The notes below the pieces were generated by a model. It was not told the origin of the DNA and made no database searches. It saw only the letters and a program-made list of their open reading frames with translations. A program made the position numbers and the translations under genes. A stretch of DNA of 64,000 nt from Magnetovibrio sp. (GTDB taxonomy: Bacteria; Pseudomonadota; Alphaproteobacteria; Rhodospirillales; Casp-alpha2), in NCBI GenBank assembly GCA_002721825.1, contig PBLS01000021.1, positions 1 through 64,000 on the forward strand, given 5' to 3'. Of this stretch, positions 43,276 to 54,574 are shown one piece after another; positions within the stretch are counted from its first letter, which is position 1; every line of letters begins with the position of its first letter.

Positions 43276-45582
43276 ATGGGGGTTTCATTGCGGAATTTGT
43301 CTCGCATCTTAAAAACATCATGGTGTTTTTTTCTAGCGCTAACCTTGCTTAGCGTCCAGAATGTGACGGCTAATGAGAAGATAGGCCAATCTGCAGTGGT
43401 CGACGAAATTGTCGTTCAAGGCTCTCAACGTATTGAGCCCGAAACGATCAAATCGTATTTACTTATTCGTAAGGGAGATAAATTCGATGTGCAGCGGATC
43501 GACCGCTCACTCAAAAGTTTATTTTCTACAGGTCTATTTTCTGACGTAAGTATTTTACGTAAAAATAATAAGTTAATAGTAAACATTGTTGAAAATCCTG
43601 TAATAAATAGAATAGCGTTTGAAGGAAATGACCTGCTTGAAACAGAAACATTGAAAGCTGAAATTTCCCTTCGCCCTCGTGTGATTTATACACGTGCGAA
43701 AGTACAATCAGATGTTAAACGCCTACTTTCTCTGTATCGAATAAGTGGTCGATTTGCAATCGTCATAGAGCCAAAAGTGATTGTGCTACCACAAAATCGC
43801 GTGGATCTAGTCTATGAGATATCTGAAGGCGAAAGCACGGGAGTGCAGAGTGTCCGGTTTGTTGGCAATCGGAAGTTCAGCGATAGAAGTTTACGAAAAA
43901 TAGTCGAAACCAAAGAAGAAGCGTGGTACCGAATATTTACGACAAGCACAGTATACGACCCAAATAGAATAACCCTCGACCGCGAACTATTGCGGCGATT
44001 TTATTTAACCGAAGGTTACGCTGATTTTAGGGTAAATTCAGCCATTGCAGAACTTACTTCCAACCGCAAACATTTTTTCATCACGTATACAATAGAAGAA
44101 GGTACACGGTATAAAATCGGTGATTTAAAAATAAACGCAAATTTAAGAGATTTAAAACCCGAACAACTATACAGTTCTATTGAGCTTGTAAAAGGTGACT
44201 GGTACGACGTAACAAAGGTAGATGACGCTATTGACGCCATGACTGACAAAATCGGCGAACTTGGTTATGCATTCGTCGATATAAAGCCTCGCCTTAAAAG
44301 AAATAGAAATTCTAAACAAATTAATATAACTTTTGACATCAAAGAAGGGGCACGTGTTTTTGTTGAACGAATAGATATTTCAGGAAATTTTCGGACCCTT
44401 GATAAAGTTATTAGGCGTGAATTTTTACTTGTCGAAGGGGACGCATACAATTCAGAAAAAATGCGTCGTTCACGTCAACGAATTAGAGGTCTAAATTTTT
44501 TCAGTAAAGTTAAAGCTGAAAAAATTCGCGGTGCCGCTGTAGATAAAACAATTATCAAGGTCGAAGTTGAAGAAAAATCAACAGGATCCATTTCAGTTGG
44601 AGCTGGTTTTTCTTCATCAGCGGGTGCTCTTGCAGAATTCGGCATTCGCGAATCAAATTTTCTCGGTCGTGGACAAAATGTAGCATTAAAAGTCATCGCG
44701 GCTACAGAACAAAGTCAGATAGATTTTTCATTTACTGAACCTTATCTAATGGGAAGAGAAGTCTCTGGCGGGATTGATGTGTTCCACACTCGTCATGACC
44801 TTCAAGATTCGAGTTCTATTAATACTAGTCGAACCGGTCTCCGTGTTCATACTGGTTACAGGGTTGCACAGCCCCTTAGCCAGAATTGGCAATATTCAAT
44901 AAAAAAATCAAAGATTGATAGTGTGTCGTTAAGTACCGCAGCTCTTATTAAGGCAGAAGTAGGAACAAAATATATCTCTGAGATCGGCCACACTGTGACC
45001 TATGATACTCGCGATAGTAGATTGAATCCAACGGAAGGGTTCTCCACATCGTTAAGGACTGATATTGCTGGCCTGGGGGGTAACGCTAAACATCTTCGCA
45101 ATACAGTCAGGGGGGGGTATTATTATTCAATTTCTGATGATTGGATCCTTCACATTGGTGGAAAAACCGGCTATATACTAGGACTAGGAAAGGATATCGG
45201 GTTTCAAGAGCGTTATTTTATAGGAGGGGATGACCTACGTGGCTTTGCAACTTCTGGTGTAGGTCCTCGAGATAATCCGACCAAAGATGCCCTAGGTGGT
45301 GAATGGATGTATAGCGGTACGGTTACCTTAAACCTCCCGCTTGGTCTCCCAGAAGAATTTGAAGTTAAAGGGCGCATATTTACCGATTTTGGTAGTTCAG
45401 GCAAAGTAGACCCATCAGATTCCAATACAAAGGATACGGGTAGCCTTCGAGCATCTTCAGGTTTTGGCATTACGTGGCGATCACCCTTCGGCCCCCTCGG
45501 CATGGATTTAGGGTTTCCAATCGTGAAAGAAAATTTCGACATTACGGAGACATTCCGTATCAATTTTGGCACTCAGTTCTAG
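43276..45582 (+). CDS. bamA: Outer membrane protein assembly factor
   Basis: POTRA-like repeats, RYFIGGDDLRGF, terminal FRINFGTQF beta-signal. Confidence 0.95.
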   Translation: MGVSLRNLSRILKTSWCFFLALTLLSVQNVTANEKIGQSAVVDEIVVQGSQRIEPETIKSYLLIRKGDKFDVQRIDRSLKSLFSTGLFSDVSILRKNNKLIVNIVENPVINRIAFEGNDLLETETLKAEISLRPRVIYTRAKVQSDVKRLLSLYRISGRFAIVIEPKVIVLPQNRVDLVYEISEGESTGVQSVRFVGNRKFSDRSLRKIVETKEEAWYRIFTTSTVYDPNRITLDRELLRRFYLTEGYADFRVNSAIAELTSNRKHFFITYTIEEGTRYKIGDLKINANLRDLKPEQLYSSIELVKGDWYDVTKVDDAIDAMTDKIGELGYAFVDIKPRLKRNRNSKQINITFDIKEGARVFVERIDISGNFRTLDKVIRREFLLVEGDAYNSEKMRRSRQRIRGLNFFSKVKAEKIRGAAVDKTIIKVEVEEKSTGSISVGAGFSSSAGALAEFGIRESNFLGRGQNVALKVIAATEQSQIDFSFTEPYLMGREVSGGIDVFHTRHDLQDSSSINTSRTGLRVHTGYRVAQPLSQNWQYSIKKSKIDSVSLSTAALIKAEVGTKYISEIGHTVTYDTRDSRLNPTEGFSTSLRTDIAGLGGNAKHLRNTVRGGYYYSISDDWILHIGGKTGYILGLGKDIGFQERYFIGGDDLRGFATSGVGPRDNPTKDALGGEWMYSGTVTLNLPLGLPEEFEVKGRIFTDFGSSGKVDPSDSNTKDTGSLRASSGFGITWRSPFGPLGMDLGFPIVKENFDITETFRINFGTQF

Positions 45583-45591
45583 GAGATTAAA

Positions 45592-46167
45592 GTGCAGTTT
45601 CGTCCATGCTGTTGGATTTCGGTTATTTATTTGGTTTTGATATCAACAAACGCAATAGCACAAAATGCGGATAAAGAATCAAAACCTAAAATATACCATT
45701 CAAACATATTGATTTTAAATCTTGAAGAGGTAAGGAGATCATCCGCCGCGGTAAAAACTATTCGAAACCAAATTATTAATTATCGTAAAGGTTATCAAGC
45801 CGATATCGAAAAAGAAGAAAAAGCCCTTGGATCTGCGAATCAAGAATTAGTTAAAAAGCGTACGATCTTGTCGCCGGAAGCCTTTGCCAAAGAGCGACGT
45901 TTGTTTGAACAACGCGTAGTCGCCGTTCAGAAGCTTGTGCAAAAACGTAAACAGCAGTTGGACAAAGCAAAAATGAAGGCGATGCTAAAGGTAGAACAGC
46001 ACATGAACGGTATCGTTTCAGATATCGCGAAAAATCGTAAAGCCTCTATAGTTCTACGTCGCAGCGATATTATTCTCGCAGCGCGTGAACTAGATATTAC
46101 AGCTCTAGTATTAAAACGTTTGAACAAAGAGCTCACAAAAGTTCCGGTCACAAAGCCTAGTGATTAA
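45592..46167 (+). CDS. skp: OmpH/Skp family periplasmic chaperone
   Basis: Signal peptide, [13 protein letters not shown], coiled-coil composition, position between bamA and lpxD. Confidence 0.85.
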   Translation: MQFRPCCWISVIYLVLISTNAIAQNADKESKPKIYHSNILILNLEEVRRSSAAVKTIRNQIINYRKGYQADIEKEEKALGSANQELVKKRTILSPEAFAKERRLFEQRVVAVQKLVQKRKQQLDKAKMKAMLKVEQHMNGIVSDIAKNRKASIVLRRSDIILAARELDITALVLKRLNKELTKVPVTKPSD

Positions 46168-46172
46168 TCAGT

Positions 46173-47198
46173 ATGGTAGATAAACGTTTCTTTCATGTTT
46201 CCGCTCCCATACCAATAACGCGCTTGGCAGATGAAGCAAAGGCGGAAATCGTTAATAATACTGGGGCTGATCACTTTGAAAATGTTGCACCACTTAAACA
46301 AGCAGGCCCGAAAGACGTAAGTTTTTTAGACAATAAGAAATACGTCAATCAATTTGAGAGCACAAGGGCAGGGGCCTGCGTTGTGAAATCAGAAATGGTA
46401 AAACGGGCCCCGCGAGAGACTACCTTGTTAGTTACAGAAAACCCATACCTCGGATATGCTCGCATTGCTCAATTATTTTACCCTATTACAAATCAATTAC
46501 CTAAGACATCTGATCGTGGTTCAATATCGCAATATGCGGCTATCGGCGCAAATGTATCGATCGATAGTGGGGCTATAATCCAGGATAGATCTGAAATTGC
46601 CAACAACTGCTATATTGGTGCAAATGCAGTTATCGGCGAGGGTTGTTTAATTGGCGCGAATACTCACATTGGCGCCAATGTATCTATAAGCCATAGTATT
46701 GTTGGCGAGCACGTTACAATTTTCCCAGGTGCTAGCATTGGGCAGGACGGATTTGGTTTCGCTATTTCGCCACAAGGAGCCGTAAAAGTCCCTCAATTAG
46801 GCCGCGTAATTATAGAGAACGACGTCGAAATTGGTGCGAACACTACCATTGACCGAGGGTCCGGTCCTGATACTGTTATCGGAGCAGGTACAATGATTGA
46901 TAATCTCGTACAAATTGGTCATAACGTCCGAATTGGAGAAAGATGCGTAATAGTTGCTCAGGTTGGAATATCAGGTAGTACAGAAATTGGAAATGGGGTT
47001 GTGATCGGTGGACAAGCTGGTTTTTCGGGCCACATAAAAATTGGTAACGGCGTTAAAGTAGCAGCAAAAAGTGGCGTGTTTAGAGATGTTGGTGCGGGGA
47101 GTATTGTAAGTGGGTTCCCAGCCAAACCACAACGACAATGGCTGAGAGAACAAATTTTAATCGACCAAATGACGACCAAGAATGTGAAAACATCATGA
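46173..47198 (+). CDS. lpxD: UDP-3-O-acylglucosamine N-acyltransferase
   Basis: Hexapeptide repeats, [29 protein letters not shown]. Confidence 0.95.
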   Translation: MVDKRFFHVSAPIPITRLADEAKAEIVNNTGADHFENVAPLKQAGPKDVSFLDNKKYVNQFESTRAGACVVKSEMVKRAPRETTLLVTENPYLGYARIAQLFYPITNQLPKTSDRGSISQYAAIGANVSIDSGAIIQDRSEIANNCYIGANAVIGEGCLIGANTHIGANVSISHSIVGEHVTIFPGASIGQDGFGFAISPQGAVKVPQLGRVIIENDVEIGANTTIDRGSGPDTVIGAGTMIDNLVQIGHNVRIGERCVIVAQVGISGSTEIGNGVVIGGQAGFSGHIKIGNGVKVAAKSGVFRDVGAGSIVSGFPAKPQRQWLREQILIDQMTTKNVKTS

Positions 47199-47659
47199 GC
47201 ACTAATATCAACCAAGATTTACGCGTAATCAATATTGATGAAATTATGGAAATGATCCCGCATCGTTATCCTTTTTTGCTAATCGATCGAGTAAAAGATA
47301 TTGTTTCTGGAGAAAGCGCCATCGGTATAAAAAACGTCACTAGCAATGAACCATATTTTGAAGGTCATTTTCCAAACCATCCGATCATGCCAGGGGTACT
47401 CATAATAGAAGCGATGGCACAGACCTCTGCTGTATTAGTGGTCGAAACTATGGGAAGGAGAAAAGATCGCCTAGTCTATTTTATGACAATAGATCAGGCG
47501 CGTTTCCGCAAACCCGTCGTACCAGGAGATCAACTAGAACTATCAGTGCACAAAGAACGTAATCGTGCCAACGTGTGGAAATTTAAGGGTAGAGCACACG
47601 TAGGTGGGGATCTCAAAGCAGAAGCTATATTCTCAGCAATGATCATGGAAAATGATTAG
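47195..47659 (+). CDS. fabZ: 3-hydroxyacyl-[ACP] dehydratase
   Basis: [42 protein letters not shown] 47195 preferred. Confidence 0.96.
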   Translation: MSTNINQDLRVINIDEIMEMIPHRYPFLLIDRVKDIVSGESAIGIKNVTSNEPYFEGHFPNHPIMPGVLIIEAMAQTSAVLVVETMGRRKDRLVYFMTIDQARFRKPVVPGDQLELSVHKERNRANVWKFKGRAHVGGDLKAEAIFSAMIMEND

Positions 47660-47667
47660 GCGACCCT

Positions 47668-48468
47668 ATGTCAGATATTCATTCAACAGCAGTTATAAGT
47701 AAAACAGCCGAAATCGGTAGTAACGTTAAAGTTGGTCCTTATTGCGCAATTGGCGAAAACACAAAAATAAACGATGGCACTGAATTAATTTCTCACGTAG
47801 TTCTTGATGGCATTACCACAATCGGTGCAAATTGTCGTATTTATCCATTTGCTTCAATTGGGTACTGTCCTCAAGATCTTAAATACAATGGCGAGCCATC
47901 TCGCCTAGAAATTGGTGCCAACAATGTCATTCGGGAGCATGTCACCATTAGCCCGGGAACAAAGGGTGGGGGAATGCTAACGCGTGTTGGAAATAATTGT
48001 TTATTCATGGTTGGTGCACACGTGGCACACGATTGTATCATCGACGATAATGCCATTCTTGTTAATAACGCAACGTTAGGCGGTCATGTTCATGTTGGTG
48101 AATGGGGTATTATCGGAGGCCTTTCTGCCGTTCATCAGTTCGTTAGGATTGGTAAACATGCTATGGTTGGAGGTATGTCGGGTATTGAACACGACGTCAT
48201 CCCTTATGGATCCGTAATTGGTAATCGCGCTAGATTATCTGGCCTAAATATCGTAGGGCTAAAACGAAGGGGTTTTTCGCGCAAAGAGATACATGATTTG
48301 CGAAAAGCTTATCGGTTGATTTTTGCTCTTGAAGGAACTTTAGCGGAACGACTTGAAGATGTTGCCGAAGATTTCGCCCAAAACGAACCTGTAATGGAAA
48401 TTGTTAATTTTATCCGAGCTGATTCAACAAGGGCTATTTGCCAGCCGGCATTAGAAGATGCTGCATAA
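47668..48468 (+). CDS. lpxA: Acyl-ACP--UDP-N-acetylglucosamine O-acyltransferase
   Basis: IHSTAVISKTAEIGSNVKVGPYCAIG, NNVIREHVTISPGTKGGG. Confidence 0.96.
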   Translation: MSDIHSTAVISKTAEIGSNVKVGPYCAIGENTKINDGTELISHVVLDGITTIGANCRIYPFASIGYCPQDLKYNGEPSRLEIGANNVIREHVTISPGTKGGGMLTRVGNNCLFMVGAHVAHDCIIDDNAILVNNATLGGHVHVGEWGIIGGLSAVHQFVRIGKHAMVGGMSGIEHDVIPYGSVIGNRARLSGLNIVGLKRRGFSRKEIHDLRKAYRLIFALEGTLAERLEDVAEDFAQNEPVMEIVNFIRADSTRAICQPALEDAA

Positions 48469-49297
48469 AATTGGCATCATTGCCGGAGCTGGGAATTTAC
48501 CCATTATACTTGCCCACGAATGTTTAAAACTTGGACTGTTACCGTTTGTTATCGTTCTCAAAGGCCAGGCAAACAGCGGAAATTACTCTGAATTACCAAA
48601 TGCCGTGTTTCGCATGGGTGCTATAGGCTCAGTAATTCGGAGGCTAAGGATAGAGGGAATCAATAATTTGGCTTTTGCAGGTCACGTCCGTAAACCAACC
48701 CTATTAGAGCTGCAGCCAGATACCTGGACAGCTAAGTTTATTGCTAGATCAAAAATATTTCACCATGGAGATAACACTCTACTTAGCGCCCTTATAAGAG
48801 AACTAGAAAAAGAAGATTTTCGTATCCATGGTGTTAATGAAATTATTCCTGATCTCATCACACCTCCCGGTTGTCTGACTATAGCTAAACCTACAAAAGA
48901 TAACGAGACTGATATCCATCTGGGTATTGAAAAAGCAAGCAAAATTGGCCGCTCTGATATTGGTCAGGCAGTTGTTGTTTCAAAACGCTCTGTGATTGCC
49001 GAAGAAGATGAGCGAGGAACTGATAAAATGCTTTGTAATTTAGTGGGTAACAAATTTGCAGTTGGCGGTGTTTTGGTAAAAATTATTAAGCCTGGCCAGG
49101 ATCAGCGAGTTGATTTACCCACAATGGGTCCTACAACCGTTAAAAATGCAATTTCTGCGAAGCTCTCAGGTATAGCGTTAAGTGCAGGAACTTCATTAAT
49201 CCTTCAAAAAACTGATGTTATTACAGCTTCAAACAAGGCTAAAATATTTTTAGTCGGTTTAAAAAAAGATACAGTAAACATACCTCTCGATGATTAG
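48458..49297 (+). CDS. lpxI: UDP-2,3-diacylglucosamine diphosphatase LpxI
   Basis: IGIIAGAGNLPIILAHEC, LVKIIKPGQDQRVDLPTMGPTTV; between lpxA and lpxB. Confidence 0.93.
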   Translation: MLHKIGIIAGAGNLPIILAHECLKLGLLPFVIVLKGQANSGNYSELPNAVFRMGAIGSVIRRLRIEGINNLAFAGHVRKPTLLELQPDTWTAKFIARSKIFHHGDNTLLSALIRELEKEDFRIHGVNEIIPDLITPPGCLTIAKPTKDNETDIHLGIEKASKIGRSDIGQAVVVSKRSVIAEEDERGTDKMLCNLVGNKFAVGGVLVKIIKPGQDQRVDLPTMGPTTVKNAISAKLSGIALSAGTSLILQKTDVITASNKAKIFLVGLKKDTVNIPLDD

Positions 49298-50474
49298 TGA
49301 TAAGGAAAACACGCCTCATATCTACCTCATCGCGGGAGAAGAGTCAGGCGATAGACTCGGTGGCTCGCTTATGCGTTCTTTAAAAACTATCACATCGGAT
49401 AATATTCGGTTCTCAGGGGTTGGTGGTAAACATATGTCTGAAGAAGGTATCAACAGTTTATTTCCAATTGATAATTTAGCCGTGATGGGACTAATTGAAG
49501 TTCTTCCCAGAGTACCTCTGCTAATTAAACGTATTCGTTATGTAGTTAATGATATTAAGAATACCATGCCCGATGTAGTTGTTACGATTGATGCCCCAGA
49601 CTTCAACTTCCGCGTTGCGCGTAACCTCGCAGATACTAATATCCCCCGAGTGCACTATGTAGCACCAACGGTTTGGGCGTGGCGGCCAGGTCGGGCCAAG
49701 AAGATTTCTCGTATATTCGACCATCTTCTAACATTACTGCCATTTGAACCACCGTACTTCGAATGCCACGATCTAGCTTGCACCTATGTTGGTCACCCTG
49801 TGCTACGAAGTGGCGCAGCAGAAGCTGATAGAAATAGTTTTAGAACAAATCGAAAAATTAAAAATGAGACAGAACTTTTAGCTATAATACCTGGAAGCCG
49901 AAAGGGTGAGGTCAACCGGCATTTACCTATTTTCGGAGAGGCTGCCCGAATCCTTTATAAGCAGTTCCCTAATATTGAGATCATCATTCCAACTCTTGAG
50001 GCAACTCGGAGATTGGCGGAACGAGAAATAGCAGGATGGCCTATGCCAGTTCACCTCACGGTAAATGACCAGGATAAGTATGCAGCATTTGCCACAGCGA
50101 ATGCAGCAATAGCCGCATCTGGCACGGTGACGCTTGAACTAGCCCTTACTGGAACTCCCGCTGTCACCGGATATAAAATGGCTCCCGTTACTACATATAT
50201 TGCAAAACGACTGGTAAAAGTTGTCCATTCTAATTTAGTTAATTTAATCTTAAACCGAAATGCTGTGCCCGAATACTTGCTGGATAAATGTACAGCAACT
50301 CTGCTGGCAGATTCCGTTAAAGAAATTTTAAATAACCGGGAGCTCCAGAATGCACAAAGAACCGCGTTTAAAGAAGCGCTCTTGTTACTTGCGAATAATC
50401 GCTCTGACCCAAGTCGACGAGCAGGTGAAGCTGTTCTAAGCGTCCTCAAAGCAAAAAACAGCAATATCACCTAG
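49290..50474 (+). CDS. lpxB: Lipid-A-disaccharide synthase
   Basis: IYLIAGEESGDRLGGSLMRSL, VHYVAPTVWAWRPGRAKKI, LLAIIPGSRKGEVNRHLP. Confidence 0.96.
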   Translation: MISDKENTPHIYLIAGEESGDRLGGSLMRSLKTITSDNIRFSGVGGKHMSEEGINSLFPIDNLAVMGLIEVLPRVPLLIKRIRYVVNDIKNTMPDVVVTIDAPDFNFRVARNLADTNIPRVHYVAPTVWAWRPGRAKKISRIFDHLLTLLPFEPPYFECHDLACTYVGHPVLRSGAAEADRNSFRTNRKIKNETELLAIIPGSRKGEVNRHLPIFGEAARILYKQFPNIEIIIPTLEATRRLAEREIAGWPMPVHLTVNDQDKYAAFATANAAIAASGTVTLELALTGTPAVTGYKMAPVTTYIAKRLVKVVHSNLVNLILNRNAVPEYLLDKCTATLLADSVKEILNNRELQNAQRTAFKEALLLLANNRSDPSRRAGEAVLSVLKAKNSNIT

Positions 50475-50505
50475 AGTATCCGCCGCACAGCAAATTACTT
50501 GAGGT

Positions 50506-51819
50506 TTAACGCTTACTGAGAGGAATATAACCCCTTTCGCCTTCACCAGTATATAATTGCCTAGGACGACCAATTTTTTGAGACGGATCTTCAATCATTT
50601 CGTTCCATTGAGCGACCCAACCAACGGTACGAGCAACAGCAAAAATCACAGTAAATAGGCTAGTAGGGATACCCATAGCTCGGAAGATAATACCGGAATA
50701 GAAATCAACATTGGGGTACAGCTTTTTTTCGATGAAATAGGAATCCTCTAATGCAACCTTCTCCAACCGCATAGCAATATCAAGGAGAGGCTCATTTTCA
50801 ACCCCAAGCTCATCAAGTACCTCATGACAAGTCTGCTGCAAAACAGTAGCACGTGGATCAAAATTTTTATAAACCCGATGGCCAAATCCCATCAAGCGAA
50901 AAGGATCATCCTTATCCTTTGCTTTTTGAATGAATTCTGGAATACGTTCAACTGAACCAATTTCTTTAAGCATTCTAAGAACAGCCTCATTCGCTCCGCC
51001 ATGTGCCGGCCCCCAAAGTGAAGCAATACCAGCAGAAATACAGGCAAAAGGATTAGCCCCCGAAGACCCCGCTAACCGAACCGTAGAGGTCGAGGCGTTC
51101 TGCTCATGGTCTGCATGGAGTATTAATATCCTGTCCATCGCGCGGGCTAGAACTGGATTTACTTCATACTCTTCGCAAGGCGTTGCATTCATCATGTAAA
51201 GAAAATTCTCAGCGTATTTCAAATCGTTACGTGGATATATAAATGGTTGGCCAATAGAGTATTTGTAAGCTAGTGCTGCAATGGTTGGCATCTTTGCTAA
51301 TAAACGGTGGGAAGCGATCATCCTATGCTGTGGGTCGTTTATATCAGTGCTATCGTGATAAAAGGCCGACAAAGCTCCAACCACTCCACAAACTATCGCC
51401 ATTGGATGTGCATCTCTTCGAAATCCTCGGAAAAATGTATTAACTTGCTCGTGCAGCATAGTATGGCGTGAGATGGTGAACTCAAATTCTTGTTTTTCAA
51501 GAGATAAAGGCAGATCTCCATAGAGAAGTAGGTAACAGACCTCCATAAAATCCGAATTCTCAGCTAGGGTATCAATCGGATACCCACGATAACGAAGAAT
51601 ACCGGCTTCCCCATCAATGTATGTGATTTTCGACTCACAGCTTCCTGTAGAAGTGAACCCAGGGTCATACGTAAAGCAATTTGTATTGGAATAAAGCTGG
51701 CGAATATCTATTACATCTGGTCCGGTTGTACCGTGGATAACTGGCAAGTCATAACTTACGCCTGTTTTATTATCCGTAAGTGTAAAACTTTGGATTTCCT
51801 TATTGTCAAACTCGCCCAT
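50506..51819 (-). CDS. gltA: Citrate synthase
   Basis: [59 protein letters not shown]. Confidence 0.97.
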   Translation of the reverse strand: MGEFDNKEIQSFTLTDNKTGVSYDLPVIHGTTGPDVIDIRQLYSNTNCFTYDPGFTSTGSCESKITYIDGEAGILRYRGYPIDTLAENSDFMEVCYLLLYGDLPLSLEKQEFEFTISRHTMLHEQVNTFFRGFRRDAHPMAIVCGVVGALSAFYHDSTDINDPQHRMIASHRLLAKMPTIAALAYKYSIGQPFIYPRNDLKYAENFLYMMNATPCEEYEVNPVLARAMDRILILHADHEQNASTSTVRLAGSSGANPFACISAGIASLWGPAHGGANEAVLRMLKEIGSVERIPEFIQKAKDKDDPFRLMGFGHRVYKNFDPRATVLQQTCHEVLDELGVENEPLLDIAMRLEKVALEDSYFIEKKLYPNVDFYSGIIFRAMGIPTSLFTVIFAVARTVGWVAQWNEMIEDPSQKIGRPRQLYTGEGERGYIPLSKR

Positions 51820-51925
51820 AGCACCCCCTCTTCGACCACATCTTAGGATATTCTAACCTGTCAAAGCAAAGCGACAGACTAGTACATTTTATTTAAATAT
51901 ACCATAAAATGCCAAACGTTCCAAT

Positions 51926-53356
51926 TTATGCTCCTGACTGGCTCTCCAGCAAATCCTTTATTCGTCCAAGAGCCTCATCGCGGCCAAGAGCCACTAATAT
52001 CTCACAAATTCCCGGCGTATTTGTTGTCCCTGTTAACGCTACCCGAAGTACCTGCGCTACATCTTTCATTTTACATTTCGTTTTTTCTAAATATGTTTTT
52101 ATCGTTACTTCGAGTTGATCCTCCCTCCAGTCCTTCAATTTGCAAAAGGAGTCGTAGACATCAGACAATCTTTTTATCGCATCGTTGTCGAAAATACCCC
52201 GGACGTCCTTATCCATAATTATAGGACGCGATACCGCATAAAATTCTGATTTTTCAATAAGTTCTGTTATTGTTCTCGCTCTTTTTCGTAATCCCGGAAG
52301 GCCTTTGCGTACACGATCAATAGCCGCACTTGAAAGTTTATGTCCAATGCGTTCTGCTAGACCCGACGTGAGTAAATTAATCAACAATTCATCTTCGCAC
52401 GTTTGCATATAATGTGCGTTAGTTGCCATAAGCTTATCTAGATCAAATCGCGCGGCTGCTTTATTTACAGCATTTAGATCAAACCATTCTATTGCCTCGT
52501 TGCGTAAAATAATCTCATCATCCCCATGGCTCCATCCTAGTCGCAATAGGTAATTACATAACGCATCCGCAAGGAAACCCATTTCACGATAAGTCTCTAC
52601 TCCTAATGCGCCGTGCCGTTTTGATAATTTACTACCGTCAGCACCAAGAATTAATGGTATGTGCGCAAATATCGGTCTTGCCCAGCCCATTGCGTTAAAT
52701 ATTTGGGATTGACGAAACGCATTGGTAAAATGATCGTCTCCACGGATAACATGAGTAATCCCCATATCATGATCATCAACAACTACAGCTAACATATACG
52801 TTGGGGTGCGATCAGCGCGCAGCAAAACCATATCATCTATGGTTTCATTTGATACTGAGACCTCTCCTTGCACACAATCATTAATAACGGTTACACCTTC
52901 TTTCGGCGCTTTCAATCTCACGACAGGCTCTACACCAAGTGGCGCACTAGACGGATCACGGTCGCGCCAACGACCGTCGTAGAGCATCTTTTTGCCCTCA
53001 GCACGGGCACGGTCACGCATCTCTGCCAGCTCCTCCGGCGAACAGTAGCAGTTATAAGCTTGACCTGAAGCTAGCATCTCCTCAACAACTTCACGGTGGC
53101 GATGAACTCTAGTATATTGAGATACGGCTTCACCTTCCCACTCTAGACCAAGCCAGGATAATCCATCCAAAATAGCCTGAACAGCCTCATCGGTGAACCG
53201 CATTCGGTCCGTATCCTCAATACGAAGAAGAAATTTACCTCCATTTCCATACTTCTCATGGTGTTTGGCAAATAACCAATTAAAAAGCGCAGTTCTCGCG
53301 CCTCCGATATGTAAAAAACCAGTAGGTGAGGGCGCGAATCGTGTAATAACACTCAT
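51926..53356 (-). CDS. gltX: Glutamyl-tRNA synthetase
   Basis: RFAPSPTGFLHIGGARTALFNWLFA, DGSKLSKRHGALGV. Confidence 0.96.
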   Translation of the reverse strand: MSVITRFAPSPTGFLHIGGARTALFNWLFAKHHEKYGNGGKFLLRIEDTDRMRFTDEAVQAILDGLSWLGLEWEGEAVSQYTRVHRHREVVEEMLASGQAYNCYCSPEELAEMRDRARAEGKKMLYDGRWRDRDPSSAPLGVEPVVRLKAPKEGVTVINDCVQGEVSVSNETIDDMVLLRADRTPTYMLAVVVDDHDMGITHVIRGDDHFTNAFRQSQIFNAMGWARPIFAHIPLILGADGSKLSKRHGALGVETYREMGFLADALCNYLLRLGWSHGDDEIILRNEAIEWFDLNAVNKAAARFDLDKLMATNAHYMQTCEDELLINLLTSGLAERIGHKLSSAAIDRVRKGLPGLRKRARTITELIEKSEFYAVSRPIIMDKDVRGIFDNDAIKRLSDVYDSFCKLKDWREDQLEVTIKTYLEKTKCKMKDVAQVLRVALTGTTNTPGICEILVALGRDEALGRIKDLLESQSGA

Positions 53357-53587
53357 AACACAGTCATTATATTCAAGAGATTATCCAATTATGTATCGAA
53401 CTTTATCACACTATTTTCTAACTTGCAGCCCAGGCATGTTTTTTTATTAACAAGCTAACCATCTGAAAAACATAAATTCATTGGCGTAGGAGCTGAAATA
53501 GCAAATCGAATTTTAAGAAAATAATTTATTCTTAGATGTGTATACAGGCTTGATTAGTAAACTGTATTGATAGATTACTAACATGTT

Positions 53588-54130
53588 ATGAGGTTAAAAT
53601 GTCTGCAAGTCTGGATCAAAACTCCCTATCTATCTGGGTTATTGCTCTTATTTCTATTGCCTGGTTGTTTCGGAGTGATGGGAATAAACAGCGATCACCA
53701 CATTATTGGTCTAGATAATATAGCCAAAAGATATTGCGCTGAAGAAACTACATTGGCAAAAAAAGCTAACTGGGATAACGCTGACGTTGTAGAAGAAGGA
53801 ATTAAGAATAATTTATACGAGTACGGACTTATAACGTTGTGGCAAAACAAACCGCATATAATTAAAATCACTAATAAAGATGGGGTTCCTCGTACATTTA
53901 GAGCCCCGGAATTTCTCCGCGACGCAGCACTTTTCCAAGTTGTTTTCAACAATAAAACGCATAAAGAAGTATGTTTAAATGCAGTTACTTTAGCGCCAAA
54001 TAGCTCTGCAGAGTTGCACATTATTCCCCTGAAAAAGGGAAGTTACGACTATCACGAGACGCTTCATTGGGCCTGGCTATTCGGCGAAATTTTCACAGGT
54101 GCAGACGTTGGTCTAATTCAAGTTAATTAA
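53588..54130 (+). CDS. Putative lipoprotein with cupredoxin-like segment
   Basis: Hydrophobic N-terminus LLLLFLLPGCFG; IIKITNKDGVPRTFRAPEFLRDAALFQVV...NAVTLAPNSSAELHIIPLKKGSYDYH resembles cupredoxin-like periplasmic proteins. Confidence 0.55.
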   Translation: MRLKCLQVWIKTPYLSGLLLLFLLPGCFGVMGINSDHHIIGLDNIAKRYCAEETTLAKKANWDNADVVEEGIKNNLYEYGLITLWQNKPHIIKITNKDGVPRTFRAPEFLRDAALFQVVFNNKTHKEVCLNAVTLAPNSSAELHIIPLKKGSYDYHETLHWAWLFGEIFTGADVGLIQVN

Positions 54131-54214
54131 CCCTACCGATAAATTTATCGACCTTTCTGAATAAACTACGCTCCGGCTTAAAGTTACCAGTCATTATCAG
54201 CTTTCGCAGATTTT

Positions 54215-54340
54215 GTGAAATACAGTGCGGATAATTTAGATGCCAATGGCGTACACATATTTTTAGTGGAAGACGGTCTCCAAACCGAATTTATAATTTT
54301 TGATGATACACAAAAAATGGCAATTGTGTTGGAAGATTAA
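54215..54340 (+). other. Possible small ORF or gene remnant (41 aa; GTG start, frame open from 54181)
   Basis: VKYSADNLDANGVHIFLVEDGLQTEFIIFDDTQKMAIVLED read manually; protein-like composition, no recognised family. Confidence 0.25.
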
Positions 54341-54574
54341 AGGCTAGGTCATTGGTTGTGATGGGGATCGCCCACTGTTCTCATCCTTCTCTGTGGCTGA
54401 TTTATTTTTTTGGGTGCTCAAAAAAAGCCATTTTCTAAAAGTAGCTGAAAACAGGGGTTTAAAAATCAAGATTTAAGGCATTACCAAGCAAATAATTTTG
54501 GAATAATTACCTCACCTCTTAAAACCAACTGCTAATTGATTACGTATCAGATAACCCGAGAATATGCTTTACAA

